From assembly GCF_030296835.1 (NCBI RefSeq), contig NZ_AP027922.1, forward strand, positions 1,984,001 to 2,048,000: 64,000 bases of DNA, given 5' to 3'. Below, in pieces: positions 6,813-19,163 of this stretch. The DNA comes from Pseudoalteromonas sp. MM1 (GTDB lineage: Bacteria; Pseudomonadota; Gammaproteobacteria; Enterobacterales; Alteromonadaceae). The notes below the pieces were generated by a model. That model ran no database searches. It was given only the letters and a program-made list of their open reading frames with translations, and was not told the origin of the DNA. Numbering within the stretch: the stretch's first letter is position 1; every line of letters starts with the position of its first letter. Both the position numbers and the translations under genes were made by a program.

Positions 6813-7229
6813 TTACCCATCCAAAGACTCTGAAACAGCTACCTCAGCCTCAATAATAGCTCGATGTGCTTTTAAACCTATGTTACTAGAATAAAAGTCT
6901 GCTGCAATTTTTAACTCTTCAGCTGTTAATAATGAGAGAAGTTTAGTTTTAAATACAACCTTGGCTGCATTTATATTGATAGGATCAGTCATCATTTTTG
7001 AAGGCATAGACTCGATGAAAATTCTTTTCTGGTTTTCAGATAAACCACTTAGCGTGTCTGAAAAAAGTTTTTCGGGGCTGATATTTATTTCACCACCAAA
7101 AGAGCTCAATATTTCTTCCATTCCAAGAGCAACATAAAGCCGTTCAAATTCAGCGTTTGCATCAAGTTTAGGTGTTGAAGAACATGCGAAAAGCGAAAGT
7201 GATATTAATATTAAAAGAGTTTTTTTCAT
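6813..7229 (-). CDS. First cassette gene, DUF2059-like lipoprotein (138 aa)
   Basis: Three consecutive ATG codons follow AAGG; the third (7229) gives the best ribosome spacing, so the protein begins MKKTLLILISLSLFACSSTP with lipobox LFAC. The mature part is helical. Near the C-terminus, LLTAEELKIAADFYSSNIGLKAHR matches the hallmark of DUF2059 (a T-x-E-EL-x-x-x-x-x-FY-x-S-x-G run), a family of unknown function found in periplasmic proteins. It is the cassette nearest serS, where an attI site would normally lie. No promoter is identifiable with confidence. Confidence 0.78.
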   Translation of the reverse strand: MKKTLLILISLSLFACSSTPKLDANAEFERLYVALGMEEILSSFGGEINISPEKLFSDTLSGLSENQKRIFIESMPSKMMTDPININAAKVVFKTKLLSLLTAEELKIAADFYSSNIGLKAHRAIIEAEVAVSESLDG

Positions 7230-7235
7230 CATCAT

Positions 7236-7590
7236 CCTTAATTTTACACCAAACTATAGTGGCGTATAACAACTTTGTATCCGACATTTGTCGCTTTATA
7301 AACCGACAAATGTCCAAATATTACGAAGCATCTAATTTAACCAGCGAATAAGCACATGTAAACAATTAGTTAGCTCTCGTATAAATTTACTGGATGTAGA
7401 AAAACACCAAAATGGTAGAGATCAGTAATATCGGACAAAAGAGTAATACACTAATAAACAACAAAACTTAAACTTTTCTTTCGCCTTGAACCTTTTACCT
7501 TTAACTTTTTACCCACAAAAAAGCCGCTGTTCATTACAAACAGCGGCTTTTCTACTTAAAGCTGATAGCTAAAAACTGACAGCTTGTATT
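7236..7590. other. Intergenic boundary of the cassette array
   Basis: This 355-bp gap separates the first cassette from serS. On the minus strand GTTGTTATACGCC (7261-7273) repeats the core of attC A and marks the array edge. Next to it is an 11-bp inverted repeat, GACATTTGTCG (7283-7293) and CGACAAATGTC (7304-7314). This could be a remnant attI or a degenerate attC. No integrase or integrase fragment is present here. The serS terminator lies at the right end; the rest shows nothing I recognise. Confidence 0.55.
7517..7552 (-). terminator. Rho-independent terminator of serS
   Basis: On the minus strand AAGCCGCTGT and ACAGCGGCTT form a 10-bp stem with an eleven-base loop, followed by a T run, about 40 bases after the serS stop codon. 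Confidence 0.9.
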
Positions 7591-8904
<1,314 letters not shown>

Positions 8905-9285
8905 TTAACCTTTTTGCATTACCAGCTGAAGGCCCAGCCAAGCCATAAAAATACAGATCATCACATTTAAGATGATATTGAGGGCCATTTTAATAAAGTG
9001 ACCTTGTTGTAACAACAACAACGAGTCCATTGAGAATGTTGAGAAGGTGGTTAACGCACCTAAAAAGCCAATACCAATAAGGGTTTTGGCGGGGCTTGCG
9101 GTGATAATTTCTTTATCTATCAAACCGTACAAAATGCCCATTAACAATGAACCCAGAATATTAACCGTCAACGTGCCAAAAGGGAATCCCCTACCGAGGA
9201 GTTTTAGCATGGTTTCGCTAATAAAAAACCGTAAACAGGCTCCTGAGGCGCCGCCAAGGGCAATCATCATATAAAGTTTAATCAT
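8905..9285 (-). CDS. crcB: Fluoride channel CrcB/FluC
   Basis: This is a four-helix membrane protein of 126 residues that exports fluoride as a dimer. Typical motifs are [14 protein letters not shown] near the N-terminus, [16 protein letters not shown] with the conserved Asn, and [15 protein letters not shown], which carries the Phe and Thr residues lining the pore and the central sodium region. A longer frame begins at 9315, but the Met at 9285 gives the usual family length; the gene then overlaps the end of rarA by 8 bases. I see no fluoride riboswitch upstream, as that sequence is coding. Confidence 0.93.
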   Translation of the reverse strand: MIKLYMMIALGGASGACLRFFISETMLKLLGRGFPFGTLTVNILGSLLMGILYGLIDKEIITASPAKTLIGIGFLGALTTFSTFSMDSLLLLQQGHFIKMALNIILNVMICIFMAWLGLQLVMQKG

Positions 9286-10621
9286 TTTCGTACCGTTTAA
9301 GTGGGCTTTGCGCATCGCGCTCTTTTAGGTAATCGAGTTTTTGTTTAATTTTTTGCTCAAGGCCGCGATCGCTCGGTAAGTAATATTCCTTAGTGTCCAT
9401 TTCTGGCGGTAAGTACTTTTCACCTGCGGCAAAGGCACCCTCTTCGTTATGCGCATAGCGGTACTCAGCGCCGTAACCTAAGTCTTTCATTAAGTTGGTT
9501 GGTGCATTGCGTAGATGCTCTGGCACCGGGTAACTTGGCTCGTTTTTGGCGTCAGCCTTTGCTTGGTTAAATGCCATATAAACCGCATTACTTTTGGGTG
9601 CGCTGGCTAAATATAAGGTGGCTTGTGCAATGGCGCGCTCGCCCTCACTTGGGCCTACACGCTGAAATATATCCCATGCGTTTAACGCCACTTCCATTGC
9701 GCGGGGGTCGGCATTACCTATGTCTTCTGTTGCAATGGCAAGTAACCGCCTTGCTACATAAAGTGGGTCGCCACCGCCGGCTAAAATACGGCAATACCAA
9801 TACAGCGCACCATCGGGGGAGCTGCCGCGTACTGATTTATGAAAAGCCGATATTAAATCGTAAAATTCATCGCCGCCTTTATCGTATTTAGCTAAATGCG
9901 TGGGAAGTACTTGGCTTAATACGTGCTCGTCTAGGTTGTATGTGCCGTTTTGCTCGGTGGTTAAATCAACAGCTTGTTCAAGCAGGTTTAACACTTTTCG
10001 CGCATCACCGCCGCTAGCTTGGCACAGTGCCTGTTTGGCGTTATTAGCAATAACTATGTTTTTTTGGTTTAGTTGCTCATCTTGCAAAAGTGCGCGCTCT
10101 ATAACTGTGTATAGATCGCTCTCTTGTAATGACTTTAAAACATAAACCCGTGCGCGCGATAAAATAGCGTTATTAAGTGCAAACGAGGGGTTTTCGGTTG
10201 TGGCGCCTACAAATATAAAAGTGCCATCTTCTATGTGAGGTAAAAATGCATCTTGTTGCGATTTGTTAAAGCGGTGCACTTCGTCAACAAACATAAGCGT
10301 GCGTTGCCCGCGGCTTTGAAGGTTATCGTGCGCTTGCGTTACGCTGTCGCGAATATCTTTCACGCCTGCGGTAACAGCCGACATTTGTATAAGCTGGGCA
10401 TCGGCATGGTTTGCAATAATTTGCGCAAGAGTTGTTTTACCCACACCAGGCGGGCCCCACAAAATTAAGCTGTGGCAACGCCCTGCAACAATGGCTTGGT
10501 GCAGGGGTTTATCGTCACTAAGTAAATGTTGCTGACCTATATATTCGTCAAGTGTTGTTGGGCGCATTCGCGCCGCAAGTGGGCGTACATCGGGCCCAAA
10601 GTTAAAGCCTAAATTATTCAC
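9278..10621 (-). CDS. rarA: Replication-associated recombination protein RarA (AAA+ ATPase)
   Basis: The 447-residue protein is an AAA+ clamp-loader-like ATPase acting at stalled replication forks. It shows [16 protein letters not shown], Walker [15 protein letters not shown], Walker [20 protein letters not shown], sensor GATTENPSF, and the C-terminal tetramerisation part with [17 protein letters not shown] and YLPPEM. It starts 8 bases inside the end of lolA and ends inside crcB, so translation is probably coupled. Position after lolA is the normal gammaproteobacterial order. Confidence 0.96.
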   Translation of the reverse strand: MNNLGFNFGPDVRPLAARMRPTTLDEYIGQQHLLSDDKPLHQAIVAGRCHSLILWGPPGVGKTTLAQIIANHADAQLIQMSAVTAGVKDIRDSVTQAHDNLQSRGQRTLMFVDEVHRFNKSQQDAFLPHIEDGTFIFVGATTENPSFALNNAILSRARVYVLKSLQESDLYTVIERALLQDEQLNQKNIVIANNAKQALCQASGGDARKVLNLLEQAVDLTTEQNGTYNLDEHVLSQVLPTHLAKYDKGGDEFYDLISAFHKSVRGSSPDGALYWYCRILAGGGDPLYVARRLLAIATEDIGNADPRAMEVALNAWDIFQRVGPSEGERAIAQATLYLASAPKSNAVYMAFNQAKADAKNEPSYPVPEHLRNAPTNLMKDLGYGAEYRYAHNEEGAFAAGEKYLPPEMDTKEYYLPSDRGLEQKIKQKLDYLKERDAQSPLKRYEND

Positions 10622-11240
10622 CGTTACTCTGATCGTCTATTTCAACACCCTCTGGTGGGGTAAATTCAAAGGTACTTGTATCAAGCTCGGTATTTACTTG
10701 TGCATCGCTAAAGCTAAATGATGAAAGCTGACCAGAGTTATCTGTCACTACTAATTTAGCAAGGCCTTGCTCGTTACCTGCAAAGGTAATATCAAGCTGT
10801 TCTACTTGGCTCTCTACGCCTTTATTTGGTGTTACACTAAAGCCAGAGTTAGTAGCTTGTACGATGTATTTTTCCCACTGTGCGGGATCTTTTGAAGTAA
10901 GCAATACAAACGGCGTTGAATCTATAAGGCTATGGGTATCCATAATAGTTACTTGCTCAGCGAAGCTATCGAAGTAATAAGTTTTGTCGCCATTTGATAC
11001 AAATAAGGTATCGTCTGGGTTTGTTTGCTGCCAGCGGATCATCATAGGCTGTTTAAGGGCTATGGTGCCCTCGCCTTGCATAACTGCTTGGCCTTGGGAG
11101 TCAGTTACGGTTTGTGAAAACTGCGCTTTAAAACTTTTAAGTGTGGCGAGTTTGTCTTGCAGTGCTTGGCTGTCGTCAGCAAAGCTAGGCGTGGCAATTA
11201 AACCGCCAAGCACTAATAATAAACTGTTTAATTTTTTCAT
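10614..11240 (-). CDS. lolA: Outer-membrane lipoprotein carrier protein LolA
   Basis: The 208-residue periplasmic chaperone carries lipoproteins from LolCDE to LolB. It has a Sec signal peptide ([21 protein letters not shown], cleaved after the AFA-like site) and the family motifs FKAQFSQTVTDSQGQAVMQG, KQPMMIRWQQTNPD and FVSNGDKTYYFD. The start codon overlaps the ftsK stop by one base, so translation is probably coupled. The many lipoproteins in this window, including several cassette products, would depend on this pathway. Confidence 0.95.
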   Translation of the reverse strand: MKKLNSLLLVLGGLIATPSFADDSQALQDKLATLKSFKAQFSQTVTDSQGQAVMQGEGTIALKQPMMIRWQQTNPDDTLFVSNGDKTYYFDSFAEQVTIMDTHSLIDSTPFVLLTSKDPAQWEKYIVQATNSGFSVTPNKGVESQVEQLDITFAGNEQGLAKLVVTDNSGQLSSFSFSDAQVNTELDTSTFEFTPPEGVEIDDQSNGE

Positions 11241-13768
11241 TAATTTGCTCCATTAGGTACTAATACATCGCGAGCGCCGTTATGGCCTGGGGAACTCACG
11301 ATACCCGATGTTTCCATTTGTTCTACTAGTCGTGCTGCGCGGTTATAGCCAACACGTAATTTACGTTGTACAGACGATACTGATACTTTGCCGGTTTCGA
11401 TTACAAATGCTACGGCTTCGTCGTAAAGCGGATCTGACTCGTCATCTGCGTTTTCACTGGTTTCACCTGGTAATAAAACATCTTCTGTTGCATCACCATT
11501 TAAAATTTCATCAATGTAATTAGGTTTACCACGTGCTTTCCAATCGTTAACTACCGCATGTACTTCATGGTCGTCAACAAATGCGCCATGCACACGCTCT
11601 GGTACGCTTGTGCCTGGCGGTAAATAAAGCATGTCACCCATACCTAATAGGTTTTCAGCGCCTTGCTGGTCCAAAATAGTACGCGAGTCTATTTTGCTCG
11701 ACACCTGAAACGCCATTCTCGTAGGTATATTGGCTTTAATTAAGCCGGTAATTACATCTACCGATGGGCGTTGTGTTGCAAGTACTAAGTGTATACCTGC
11801 GGCACGTGCTTTTTGCGCAATACGGGCAATTAGCTCTTCAACTTTTTTGCCTACAATCATCATCATGTCGGCAAATTCGTCAATTACTACTACTATACTT
11901 GGTAGTTTGTCTAGCTCATCGGGGCCTTCTTTCATGCCGTCGGTGTCTTTAAATAATGGGTCAAGAATTGGGTAACCCGCCTCTTTGGCTTCCATTACTT
12001 TTTGGTTGTAACCTTTCAAGTTACGCACACCCAACGCCGACATTAATTTATAGCGGCGCTCCATTTCGCCTACACACCAACGCAGCGCGTTAGCGGCTTC
12101 TTTCATGTCGGTAACAACTTCACACAATAGGTGCGGAATACCTTCGTAAACCGAAAGTTCCAGCATTTTCGGGTCAATCATGATCATACGAACATCATCT
12201 GGGCCCGATTTGTACAGTAAGCTTAATATCATTACATTAACGCCCACTGACTTACCAGAACCCGTGGTACCCGCTACCAGTAAATGTGGCATTTTACCTA
12301 AATCGGCACACACAGGTTGACCGGCAATATCTTTACCTAACACCATGGTAAGTGGTGATGGGTTTTGCTCAAATTTAGGGGCGTTAATTACCTCAGATAA
12401 ACGTACTATTTCACGGTACTTGTTAGGCAGCTCAATTCCTATATATGTTTTACCTGGGATCACCTCAACCACACGTACGCTAATTGCCGAAAGTGAACGG
12501 GCTAAATCTTTTGATAAACCCGTAATTTTAGACACCTTTATACCCGGCGCTAAATCAAGCTCAAAACGTGTTACAACTGGCCCTGGGTATACGCCTACTA
12601 CAGTGGCTTGTACGTTAAAGTCGAGTAATTTTGTTTCAACAAGGCGCGAAACACTTTCGAGCTCTTCTTGTGATATTGGGTTTTTTGCTTTATCAGGTCT
12701 ATCGAGTAAATCAAGTGACGGCAACGGTCCTGGTGGTGGCTCCTTATCAAGTAATTCTTCAAACTTTTCTTTTGCTGTTGGCGGTGGCTGATACGCAGGT
12801 TTTGGCTTAGGCATTGGCCTTGCTGGCGATACAACTGTGGTCACCGGTTTTTCAGGCTCAACAACTTGACTTTGATCCAGTGCATTTAACGCAGCGGCTG
12901 TATCCATAGGCTCATCGTCTATGGCGCTAAAGCCAATTTCTTGGTCGAGTATATCGTCTAGCTCATCAAATGGGCTGTAGTCATCACTAATTTGCGGCTC
13001 GCTAAAGGTTGGCTGCTCTTTAGTAATGGCTTTTTGTTTAGCTGGTTTTTTACTTTTTGCAGGCGCTTGTTCAAATTCTGATGATTGCTCGTGTGTGGTA
13101 TCGCTTTGCTCATAATCGTCAGGGTCATCATTAAATTGCGCATCGGCTTGTACCGGATTTGCCGCAATACGCTCTCGTTGCATCCAACCTTGGGCGTAAT
13201 TAAAAGCATAGCGGTAGCCTCTAACCACTAAATCACCAAGGTAGTCTACAAATTCAACCCATGACACACCGGTTAGCAAAGTAAGCCCAGCAAAAAAGAA
13301 GCACAATAATAAAATAGAGGTACCGGTAAAGTTAAATGCCGGCATCATGGCCGATGCAATCACATCGCCCACTACCCCACCGGATGAAAAATTATAAATA
13401 TCATCAAAGTTAATACTGCTTATTGCCGTTGCTGAGGTAATAAATAAAGCAAAACCAATAACACGCAAGGCAAGTGTGGTGTAATCGAGCTGTAAAATAC
13501 GATGTGGTTGCTTAAACAGTAAATAGCCAAATAGCTGAATTGCAGCCGGCACTAAATAAGCAAGCCAGCCAAATGATAGTAATAATATATCGGCCACCCA
13601 AGCACCGGCAGTGCCTGTAATATTTTTTACGTTTCTAAATTCACCCGTTTGCGACCACGCGGGGTCTGCGGGATCAAAGCTGATTAAAGCACATAAAATA
13701 AATATTGCCGCAAAGGTGCTGATGATCAGCCCTGTTTCTAATAGTCTTTGCACACCATTTAGGCGCAT
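11240..13768 (-). CDS. ftsK: DNA translocase FtsK
   Basis: The 842-residue protein couples chromosome segregation to division at the septum. The N-terminal part has four to five membrane segments (about residues 12-30, 55-90, 100-118 and 150-170). A Pro/Glu/Asp-rich linker (200-350) follows; it is much shorter than in Escherichia coli. The motor has Walker [14 protein letters not shown] (G500-S507) and Walker [13 protein letters not shown]. The C-terminal gamma winged helix ([20 protein letters not shown]) recognises KOPS sites. The gene heads the run ending with serS. A gap of 154 bp separates it from lrp. Confidence 0.97.
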   Translation of the reverse strand: MRLNGVQRLLETGLIISTFAAIFILCALISFDPADPAWSQTGEFRNVKNITGTAGAWVADILLLSFGWLAYLVPAAIQLFGYLLFKQPHRILQLDYTTLALRVIGFALFITSATAISSINFDDIYNFSSGGVVGDVIASAMMPAFNFTGTSILLLCFFFAGLTLLTGVSWVEFVDYLGDLVVRGYRYAFNYAQGWMQRERIAANPVQADAQFNDDPDDYEQSDTTHEQSSEFEQAPAKSKKPAKQKAITKEQPTFSEPQISDDYSPFDELDDILDQEIGFSAIDDEPMDTAAALNALDQSQVVEPEKPVTTVVSPARPMPKPKPAYQPPPTAKEKFEELLDKEPPPGPLPSLDLLDRPDKAKNPISQEELESVSRLVETKLLDFNVQATVVGVYPGPVVTRFELDLAPGIKVSKITGLSKDLARSLSAISVRVVEVIPGKTYIGIELPNKYREIVRLSEVINAPKFEQNPSPLTMVLGKDIAGQPVCADLGKMPHLLVAGTTGSGKSVGVNVMILSLLYKSGPDDVRMIMIDPKMLELSVYEGIPHLLCEVVTDMKEAANALRWCVGEMERRYKLMSALGVRNLKGYNQKVMEAKEAGYPILDPLFKDTDGMKEGPDELDKLPSIVVVIDEFADMMMIVGKKVEELIARIAQKARAAGIHLVLATQRPSVDVITGLIKANIPTRMAFQVSSKIDSRTILDQQGAENLLGMGDMLYLPPGTSVPERVHGAFVDDHEVHAVVNDWKARGKPNYIDEILNGDATEDVLLPGETSENADDESDPLYDEAVAFVIETGKVSVSSVQRKLRVGYNRAARLVEQMETSGIVSSPGHNGARDVLVPNGAN

Positions 13769-13922
13769 AACTTCCTATCCCTCTTTATTGTTCTATTGGC
13801 ACTTGCTTGCAATCAAATACCTTAGCAGGAAATGCAATTTGATGCACTTTATCTTAATGTGTATGGCCTGATTATGAACAAGTTTTTATAAATAAGAGCG
13901 TGTTTATCTTTTGCGGTTAAAT

Positions 13923-14402
13923 TTACGCAATGTAAGGGCGAATAATTACGCCGTCTTCACCTTTTACTTCTTCCATTACTACATAGGTGCGGCTTTCACT
14001 CACATTTGGTAGTTTTAAAAGTATGTCTCCTAGTACACCTCGGTATTCTGACATATCGTTTACACGGGTTTTTAATAAAAAATCAAAATTACCCGATACC
14101 AAGTGACACTCAATTATTTCTTCGTGCTGTTTAACGGCTGCACTAAATTCGTCAAATACATCGGGAGATGTTTTAGTGATGGTTACTTCAACATACACAG
14201 ATAAGCCTTGGCCAAGCTTTGCTGGATCAACCACCGCTTTGTAGCCAAGTATGTAGCCTTCTCGCTCTAACTTTTTTACGCGTTCCAGACAGGGCGTGGC
14301 GCTCAGGCCAACTCGTCGGGCCAGTTCCACATTCGACAAGCGTCCATCATGCTGTAATTCCATTAAAATTTTACGGTCAATCCTATCTAATAACTGATGC
14401 AT
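13923..14402 (-). CDS. lrp: Leucine-responsive regulatory protein Lrp
   Basis: The 159-residue protein is a global regulator with an N-terminal helix-turn-helix (RIDRKILMELQHDGRLSNVE, then ARRVGLSATPCLERVKKLER) and a C-terminal RAM/AsnC ligand domain (VSGNFDFLLKTRVNDMSEYR). The length is close to the 164 residues of the enterobacterial protein. It is divergently placed next to ald, a common arrangement in which Lrp controls alanine dehydrogenase; the 142-bp shared gap is a likely control region. Confidence 0.93.
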   Translation of the reverse strand: MHQLLDRIDRKILMELQHDGRLSNVELARRVGLSATPCLERVKKLEREGYILGYKAVVDPAKLGQGLSVYVEVTITKTSPDVFDEFSAAVKQHEEIIECHLVSGNFDFLLKTRVNDMSEYRGVLGDILLKLPNVSESRTYVVMEEVKGEDGVIIRPYIA

Positions 14403-14544
14403 ACACCCAACTAGTTTTATATTCTGTTTATTTTATTTTTTTAGATGATAACACTAGACTGGCTTTTAAAAAAGGTGAGACACACTGCCATATGATGAAT
14501 ATAATAGTGAAAAATGTTAATCCGTTCTTAATAAGGCAAATTTT

Positions 14545-15666
14545 ATGATTATTGGTGTACCTAAAGAAATTAAAAACCATGAATACCGTGTAGGTATGGT
14601 TCCTGCGAGTGTTCGTGAATTAGTAAATCACGGCCACCAAGTGATTGTTGAAACTGATGCGGGTATGGGCATTGGTTTTACTAACGAAGATTACACTCAA
14701 GCTGGCGCTGAAATTTTAGCAACTGCAGCTGATGTTTTTGCAAAAGCAGACATGATCGTAAAAGTAAAAGAGCCGCAAGCTGTTGAGCGTGCAATGTTAC
14801 GTGAAGACCAAATTTTATTTACTTACCTTCATCTTGCACCTGATCTTCCGCAAACTGAAGACCTTGTTAAAAGCAAAGCAATTTGTATTGCGTACGAAAC
14901 AGTGACTGATGCACGTGGCGGCTTACCTCTTCTTGCACCAATGAGTGAAGTAGCTGGTCGTATGTCTATTCAGGCCGGTGCACAAGCGCTTGAAAAATCT
15001 AACCACGGCCGTGGTATGCTACTTGGTGGCGTACCAGGCGTTGAAGCAGCTAAAGTTGTTGTTATTGGCGGCGGCATGGTTGGTCGTAGCGCTGCACAAA
15101 TGGCTGTTGGCATGGGCGCAGACGTGGTAGTACTTGATCGTAACATTGATGTACTTCGTGCATTAGACGCGCAATTTGGTAATAAAGTAAAAGCGATTTA
15201 CTCAACTGCCGATGCACTTGAAAAACACGTACTAGAAGCTGACCTAGTAATTGGTGGCGTACTAATTCCTGGTGCAGCGGCACCTAAGCTTGTTACAGCT
15301 GAACACATTAAAGCCATGAAGCCAGGCGCTGCAATTGTTGATGTTGCTATTGACCAAGGTGGTTGTATTGCAACGTCTAAAGCAACTACGCACGCTGATC
15401 CTACTTACATTGTTGATGAAGTTGTACACTACTGTGTTGCTAACATGCCAGGTGCTGTTCCACGTACATCTACGTTTGCACTTAATAATGCAACATTGCC
15501 GTTTATTATTAACCTTGCAAACAAAGGCTACAAAAAAGCTCTACTTGATGACGCGCACTTCTTAAAAGGCTTAAACGTAATTAAAGGCCAAGTAACTTAC
15601 AAAGAAGTAGCAGAAGCGTTCAACATGGAATATGTTGACCCACGTACTGCAGTAGAAAACGCATAA
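14545..15666 (+). CDS. ald: Alanine dehydrogenase
   Basis: The 373-residue enzyme interconverts L-alanine and pyruvate with NAD. The N-terminus MIIGVPKEIKNHEYRVGM and the motif EIKNHEYRVG with catalytic Lys and Arg are typical, as are the KVKEPQ segment, the active-site region FTYLHLAPD, and the Rossmann motif VVIGGGMVGRSAAQMAVGMG. The length equals family members. Strong codon bias toward GCA/GTA/CTT suggests high expression. It is read divergently from lrp and ends with a strong terminator. Confidence 0.97.
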   Translation: MIIGVPKEIKNHEYRVGMVPASVRELVNHGHQVIVETDAGMGIGFTNEDYTQAGAEILATAADVFAKADMIVKVKEPQAVERAMLREDQILFTYLHLAPDLPQTEDLVKSKAICIAYETVTDARGGLPLLAPMSEVAGRMSIQAGAQALEKSNHGRGMLLGGVPGVEAAKVVVIGGGMVGRSAAQMAVGMGADVVVLDRNIDVLRALDAQFGNKVKAIYSTADALEKHVLEADLVIGGVLIPGAAAPKLVTAEHIKAMKPGAAIVDVAIDQGGCIATSKATTHADPTYIVDEVVHYCVANMPGAVPRTSTFALNNATLPFIINLANKGYKKALLDDAHFLKGLNVIKGQVTYKEVAEAFNMEYVDPRTAVENA

Positions 15667-15726
15667 TTTTGCGGTTAGTCGTTAGTTGTTATTAACCAAA
15701 TAGCTACCTAACTAACTACAAGCAAT

Positions 15727-15757
15727 AAAAAAGCAGCTAAAATTAGCTGCTTTTTTT
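15727..15757. terminator. Bidirectional terminator between ald and pssA
   Basis: AAAGCAGCTAA and TTAGCTGCTTT form a stem with T runs on both strands, between the stop codons of the convergent genes ald and pssA. Confidence 0.9.
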
Positions 15758-15786
15758 GTATCTAAATTTTGTCTATATAAAATAAT

Positions 15787-17112
15787 TTATATAAAACGCT
15801 TAATTATAAAATCTACTTTTACGCGTTTAGCCTGACCAAGTAGCTTTTTAACCGGTTGCGGGTAATTTTCTACTGTTTCTAAATCATTTGGCCCAGTTAA
15901 ACGGCGGCAGTGTTTTAAAATTTCCTGCTTTTCGTTATCTATGGCTTGCATAATACTTTGCTGTGGGTCTTCAATTAAAATACCGTTTTCGATATCAAGC
16001 CCCCACGCTCGCGGATTAAGGTTATGGCCGCTTAATAAGTGACGTTGTCTATCGGCACAAATACCTTTTAAGTGAAACGAGTTACTTTCGTGCTTCCATA
16101 AGTACACGTTTAAATTACCGTTATCAATATGGCGCTTTTGCGATTTTACAAATTTATGCAAAATAGTTTCGTATAAATACGGTAATGCGCCAATTTTACT
16201 AAATGGCTCACTAGGCGGAAGATAAAAATCGTTCGCAGTTTTATCGCCCACAACAATGGTTACCTGCTTACCTTGTTTTAATAATCGACGCAATGAGCGC
16301 ATAAGCGGCGCCGGAAAATTAAAATACGGTGTATAAAGCACAAGCTCTTGTTCTGTTGTATCAAACAAGTTTTTAATTAATCGGTTAAGGCTATTATTAC
16401 GACGCCCTAAACCTAAAAACAAACGCACACCGAGTGGGTCGGTATTGGGCGTAGTTGAATTGGCATAACTGGCCGACTTTAGCTCGCGCATAAGTTGCTT
16501 TTGTTCAAATTTAAAGTCTATTAAGCGCTTGAGCGGGCGTGTATCAATGCGTGGTACGGCATGGGAGCCAATGAGCTTAGACTCAATAAAATCAACCACA
16601 GAGTCACATAGCGCTGCTTGGTTAATTAAAAAGTAGCGGTCGAGCCTGTAGCGTTCGTTGTATTGTAGGTACACGTTATTTAAGCTAGCGCCGCTGTATA
16701 ACAAAGTATCGTCTACAACAAAACCTTTTAAATGTAATACACCAAAGAGCTCTTTTGCTTTAACGGGTACACCGTAAACTTGTACGTTTGATTTAAATTT
16801 TTCTAAATAGTCACAATATAAACTTGCGTTACCGTCTGATTTTGCCGCCCCAATAAGACCACGTTGAGCACGATGAAAATCAACCAACACTTTTATTTCA
16901 AGGTTGGGGTTTGCCAACGATACACGATGCAGCGCTTCAAGTATTTCTCGCCCGGCTTCGTCATCTTGTAAATAAAGTGCCGTAATGTAGATTCTTTTTT
17001 TTGCATTGCTAATTAAACGTAGCAATTGCGTACGGTACTCTTGTGCGTTGGTTAAGACGTTAACGTCTTTTGAAGTCAACCCAAATGCGGGTTTTTCCTG
17101 CCAAAATAACAT
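15787..17112 (-). CDS. pssA: CDP-diacylglycerol-serine O-phosphatidyltransferase (PLD superfamily)
   Basis: The 441-residue enzyme makes phosphatidylserine, the precursor of phosphatidylethanolamine, at the cytosolic membrane face. It has the two HKD motifs of the phospholipase D superfamily: VLHLKGFVVDDTLLYSGASL and SFHLKGICADRQRHLLSGHN. Length is close to the 451 residues of the enterobacterial protein, and there are no membrane segments, as in the soluble PssA type. It is transcribed alone, convergent with ald. Confidence 0.95.
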   Translation of the reverse strand: MLFWQEKPAFGLTSKDVNVLTNAQEYRTQLLRLISNAKKRIYITALYLQDDEAGREILEALHRVSLANPNLEIKVLVDFHRAQRGLIGAAKSDGNASLYCDYLEKFKSNVQVYGVPVKAKELFGVLHLKGFVVDDTLLYSGASLNNVYLQYNERYRLDRYFLINQAALCDSVVDFIESKLIGSHAVPRIDTRPLKRLIDFKFEQKQLMRELKSASYANSTTPNTDPLGVRLFLGLGRRNNSLNRLIKNLFDTTEQELVLYTPYFNFPAPLMRSLRRLLKQGKQVTIVVGDKTANDFYLPPSEPFSKIGALPYLYETILHKFVKSQKRHIDNGNLNVYLWKHESNSFHLKGICADRQRHLLSGHNLNPRAWGLDIENGILIEDPQQSIMQAIDNEKQEILKHCRRLTGPNDLETVENYPQPVKKLLGQAKRVKVDFIIKRFI

Positions 17113-17390
17113 AGTTGCCTATTCACTAAGGTCACATAATCTTTCAGTGACAAATAAAATTAGGTAAAACATATCAAAAAAATACTAACGGGTCATGAAT
17201 TAACGAAGCTTTGTTGTTCATCTGTTTGTTTTTTAGCCTTTACACGGGCTTTTTTATCGTTCAATGCAAAGTCAGTACATAATATTGCACAGCTTTTAAA
17301 TTTGTCAGAAAAAAATAATCACATAATTTGTTTACTTGTGCCTTGTTTTTCTTAGAATCGAAGCCATTAAGTTCAGTATTAAACGTTTAG

Positions 17391-18350
<960 letters not shown>

Positions 18351-18369
18351 TCGCGCTAAATATTTTAAA

Positions 18370-18395
18370 AGAGGCTGATAATTCAGCCTTTTTTT
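18370..18395 (+). terminator. Terminator of trxB
   Basis: AGGCTGA and TCAGCCT form a stem with a four-base loop, followed by seven T residues, 20 bases after the stop codon. Confidence 0.9.
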
Positions 18396-18446
18396 ATGCC
18401 TAAAATATAGTTACACTTTTATGATAATTAATAAGTTAAGTCCTCT

Positions 18447-19163
18447 ATGAGAAACCAGCTATACCAACTAAGTGAAACCGATATAGTATTTCCAAACCCC
18501 GAATATGCACTCACCTCTCCCGATGGACTGCTTGCCATAGGCGGCGATTTATCTGTAAAGCGATTAAGTAACGCCTACAAAATGGGTATTTTCCCGTGGT
18601 TCAGCGAAGGTGAACCCATTATGTGGTGGTCACCAAGTGAGCGTGGCATTGTAGAGCTAAATGACTTTCATATAAGTAAAAGCTTGCGTAAACATTTAAA
18701 AAAGCACCCTGTCAAAGTAACTGTTAACAATGCCTTTGCTGAGGTGATAGAAGCGTGCTGTGAGCAACGAATAGACACCGAAGGCACATGGATAACAAAC
18801 GACATGTTAAACGCTTATATTGCTGCGCATGACGCTAATATTGCGCATAGTGTTGAGGTATGGCAAAACGGCGAACTTGCCGGTGGACTTTATGGCATTA
18901 TGCAAAATGGCGTTTTTTGTGGCGAGTCAATGTTTCATCATCAAACCAACTGCTCTAAGCTTGCAATGTGGGCGTTAGTAAATTGGCTAAAGCGCCATAA
19001 CGCACATTTTATTGACTGCCAACTAGAAAACCCCTATTTAACCTCTTTAGGCGCAAAAGTGATCCCTCGCTCAGAATTTTTGACTAAACTTAAACGAGCA
19101 AATGCTTACACCCTCAACTCAACCATGTGGCAACCACAGGAGTTATCAGCAATTTATGAGTGA
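18447..19163 (+). CDS. aat: Leucyl/phenylalanyl-tRNA-protein transferase
   Basis: The 238-residue enzyme adds Leu or Phe from tRNA to N-terminal Arg or Lys of proteins, marking them for ClpAPS in the N-degron pathway. Motifs include FPNPEYALTSPDGLLAIGGD, YKMGIFPWFSEGEPIMWWSP, GGLYGIMQNGVFCGESMF and FIDCQLENPYLTSLGA. It overlaps bpt by 8 bases. Its neighbours bpt, clpA and clpS serve the same degradation pathway, which is a coherent functional cluster. Confidence 0.96.
   Translation: MRNQLYQLSETDIVFPNPEYALTSPDGLLAIGGDLSVKRLSNAYKMGIFPWFSEGEPIMWWSPSERGIVELNDFHISKSLRKHLKKHPVKVTVNNAFAEVIEACCEQRIDTEGTWITNDMLNAYIAAHDANIAHSVEVWQNGELAGGLYGIMQNGVFCGESMFHHQTNCSKLAMWALVNWLKRHNAHFIDCQLENPYLTSLGAKVIPRSEFLTKLKRANAYTLNSTMWQPQELSAIYE

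Noticed and set aside
1..7590. An integron integrase gene or fragment
   Set aside because: No tyrosine-recombinase motifs were seen on either strand of the accessory region or the serS gap.
8905..9400. Fluoride riboswitch before crcB
   Set aside because: The upstream sequence is the coding end of rarA and shows no fluoride aptamer pattern.
12345..12791. A 148-codon open frame opposite ftsK
   Set aside because: It is antisense to the conserved FtsK linker and motor, has low-complexity Ser/Thr content, and shows no ribosome site.
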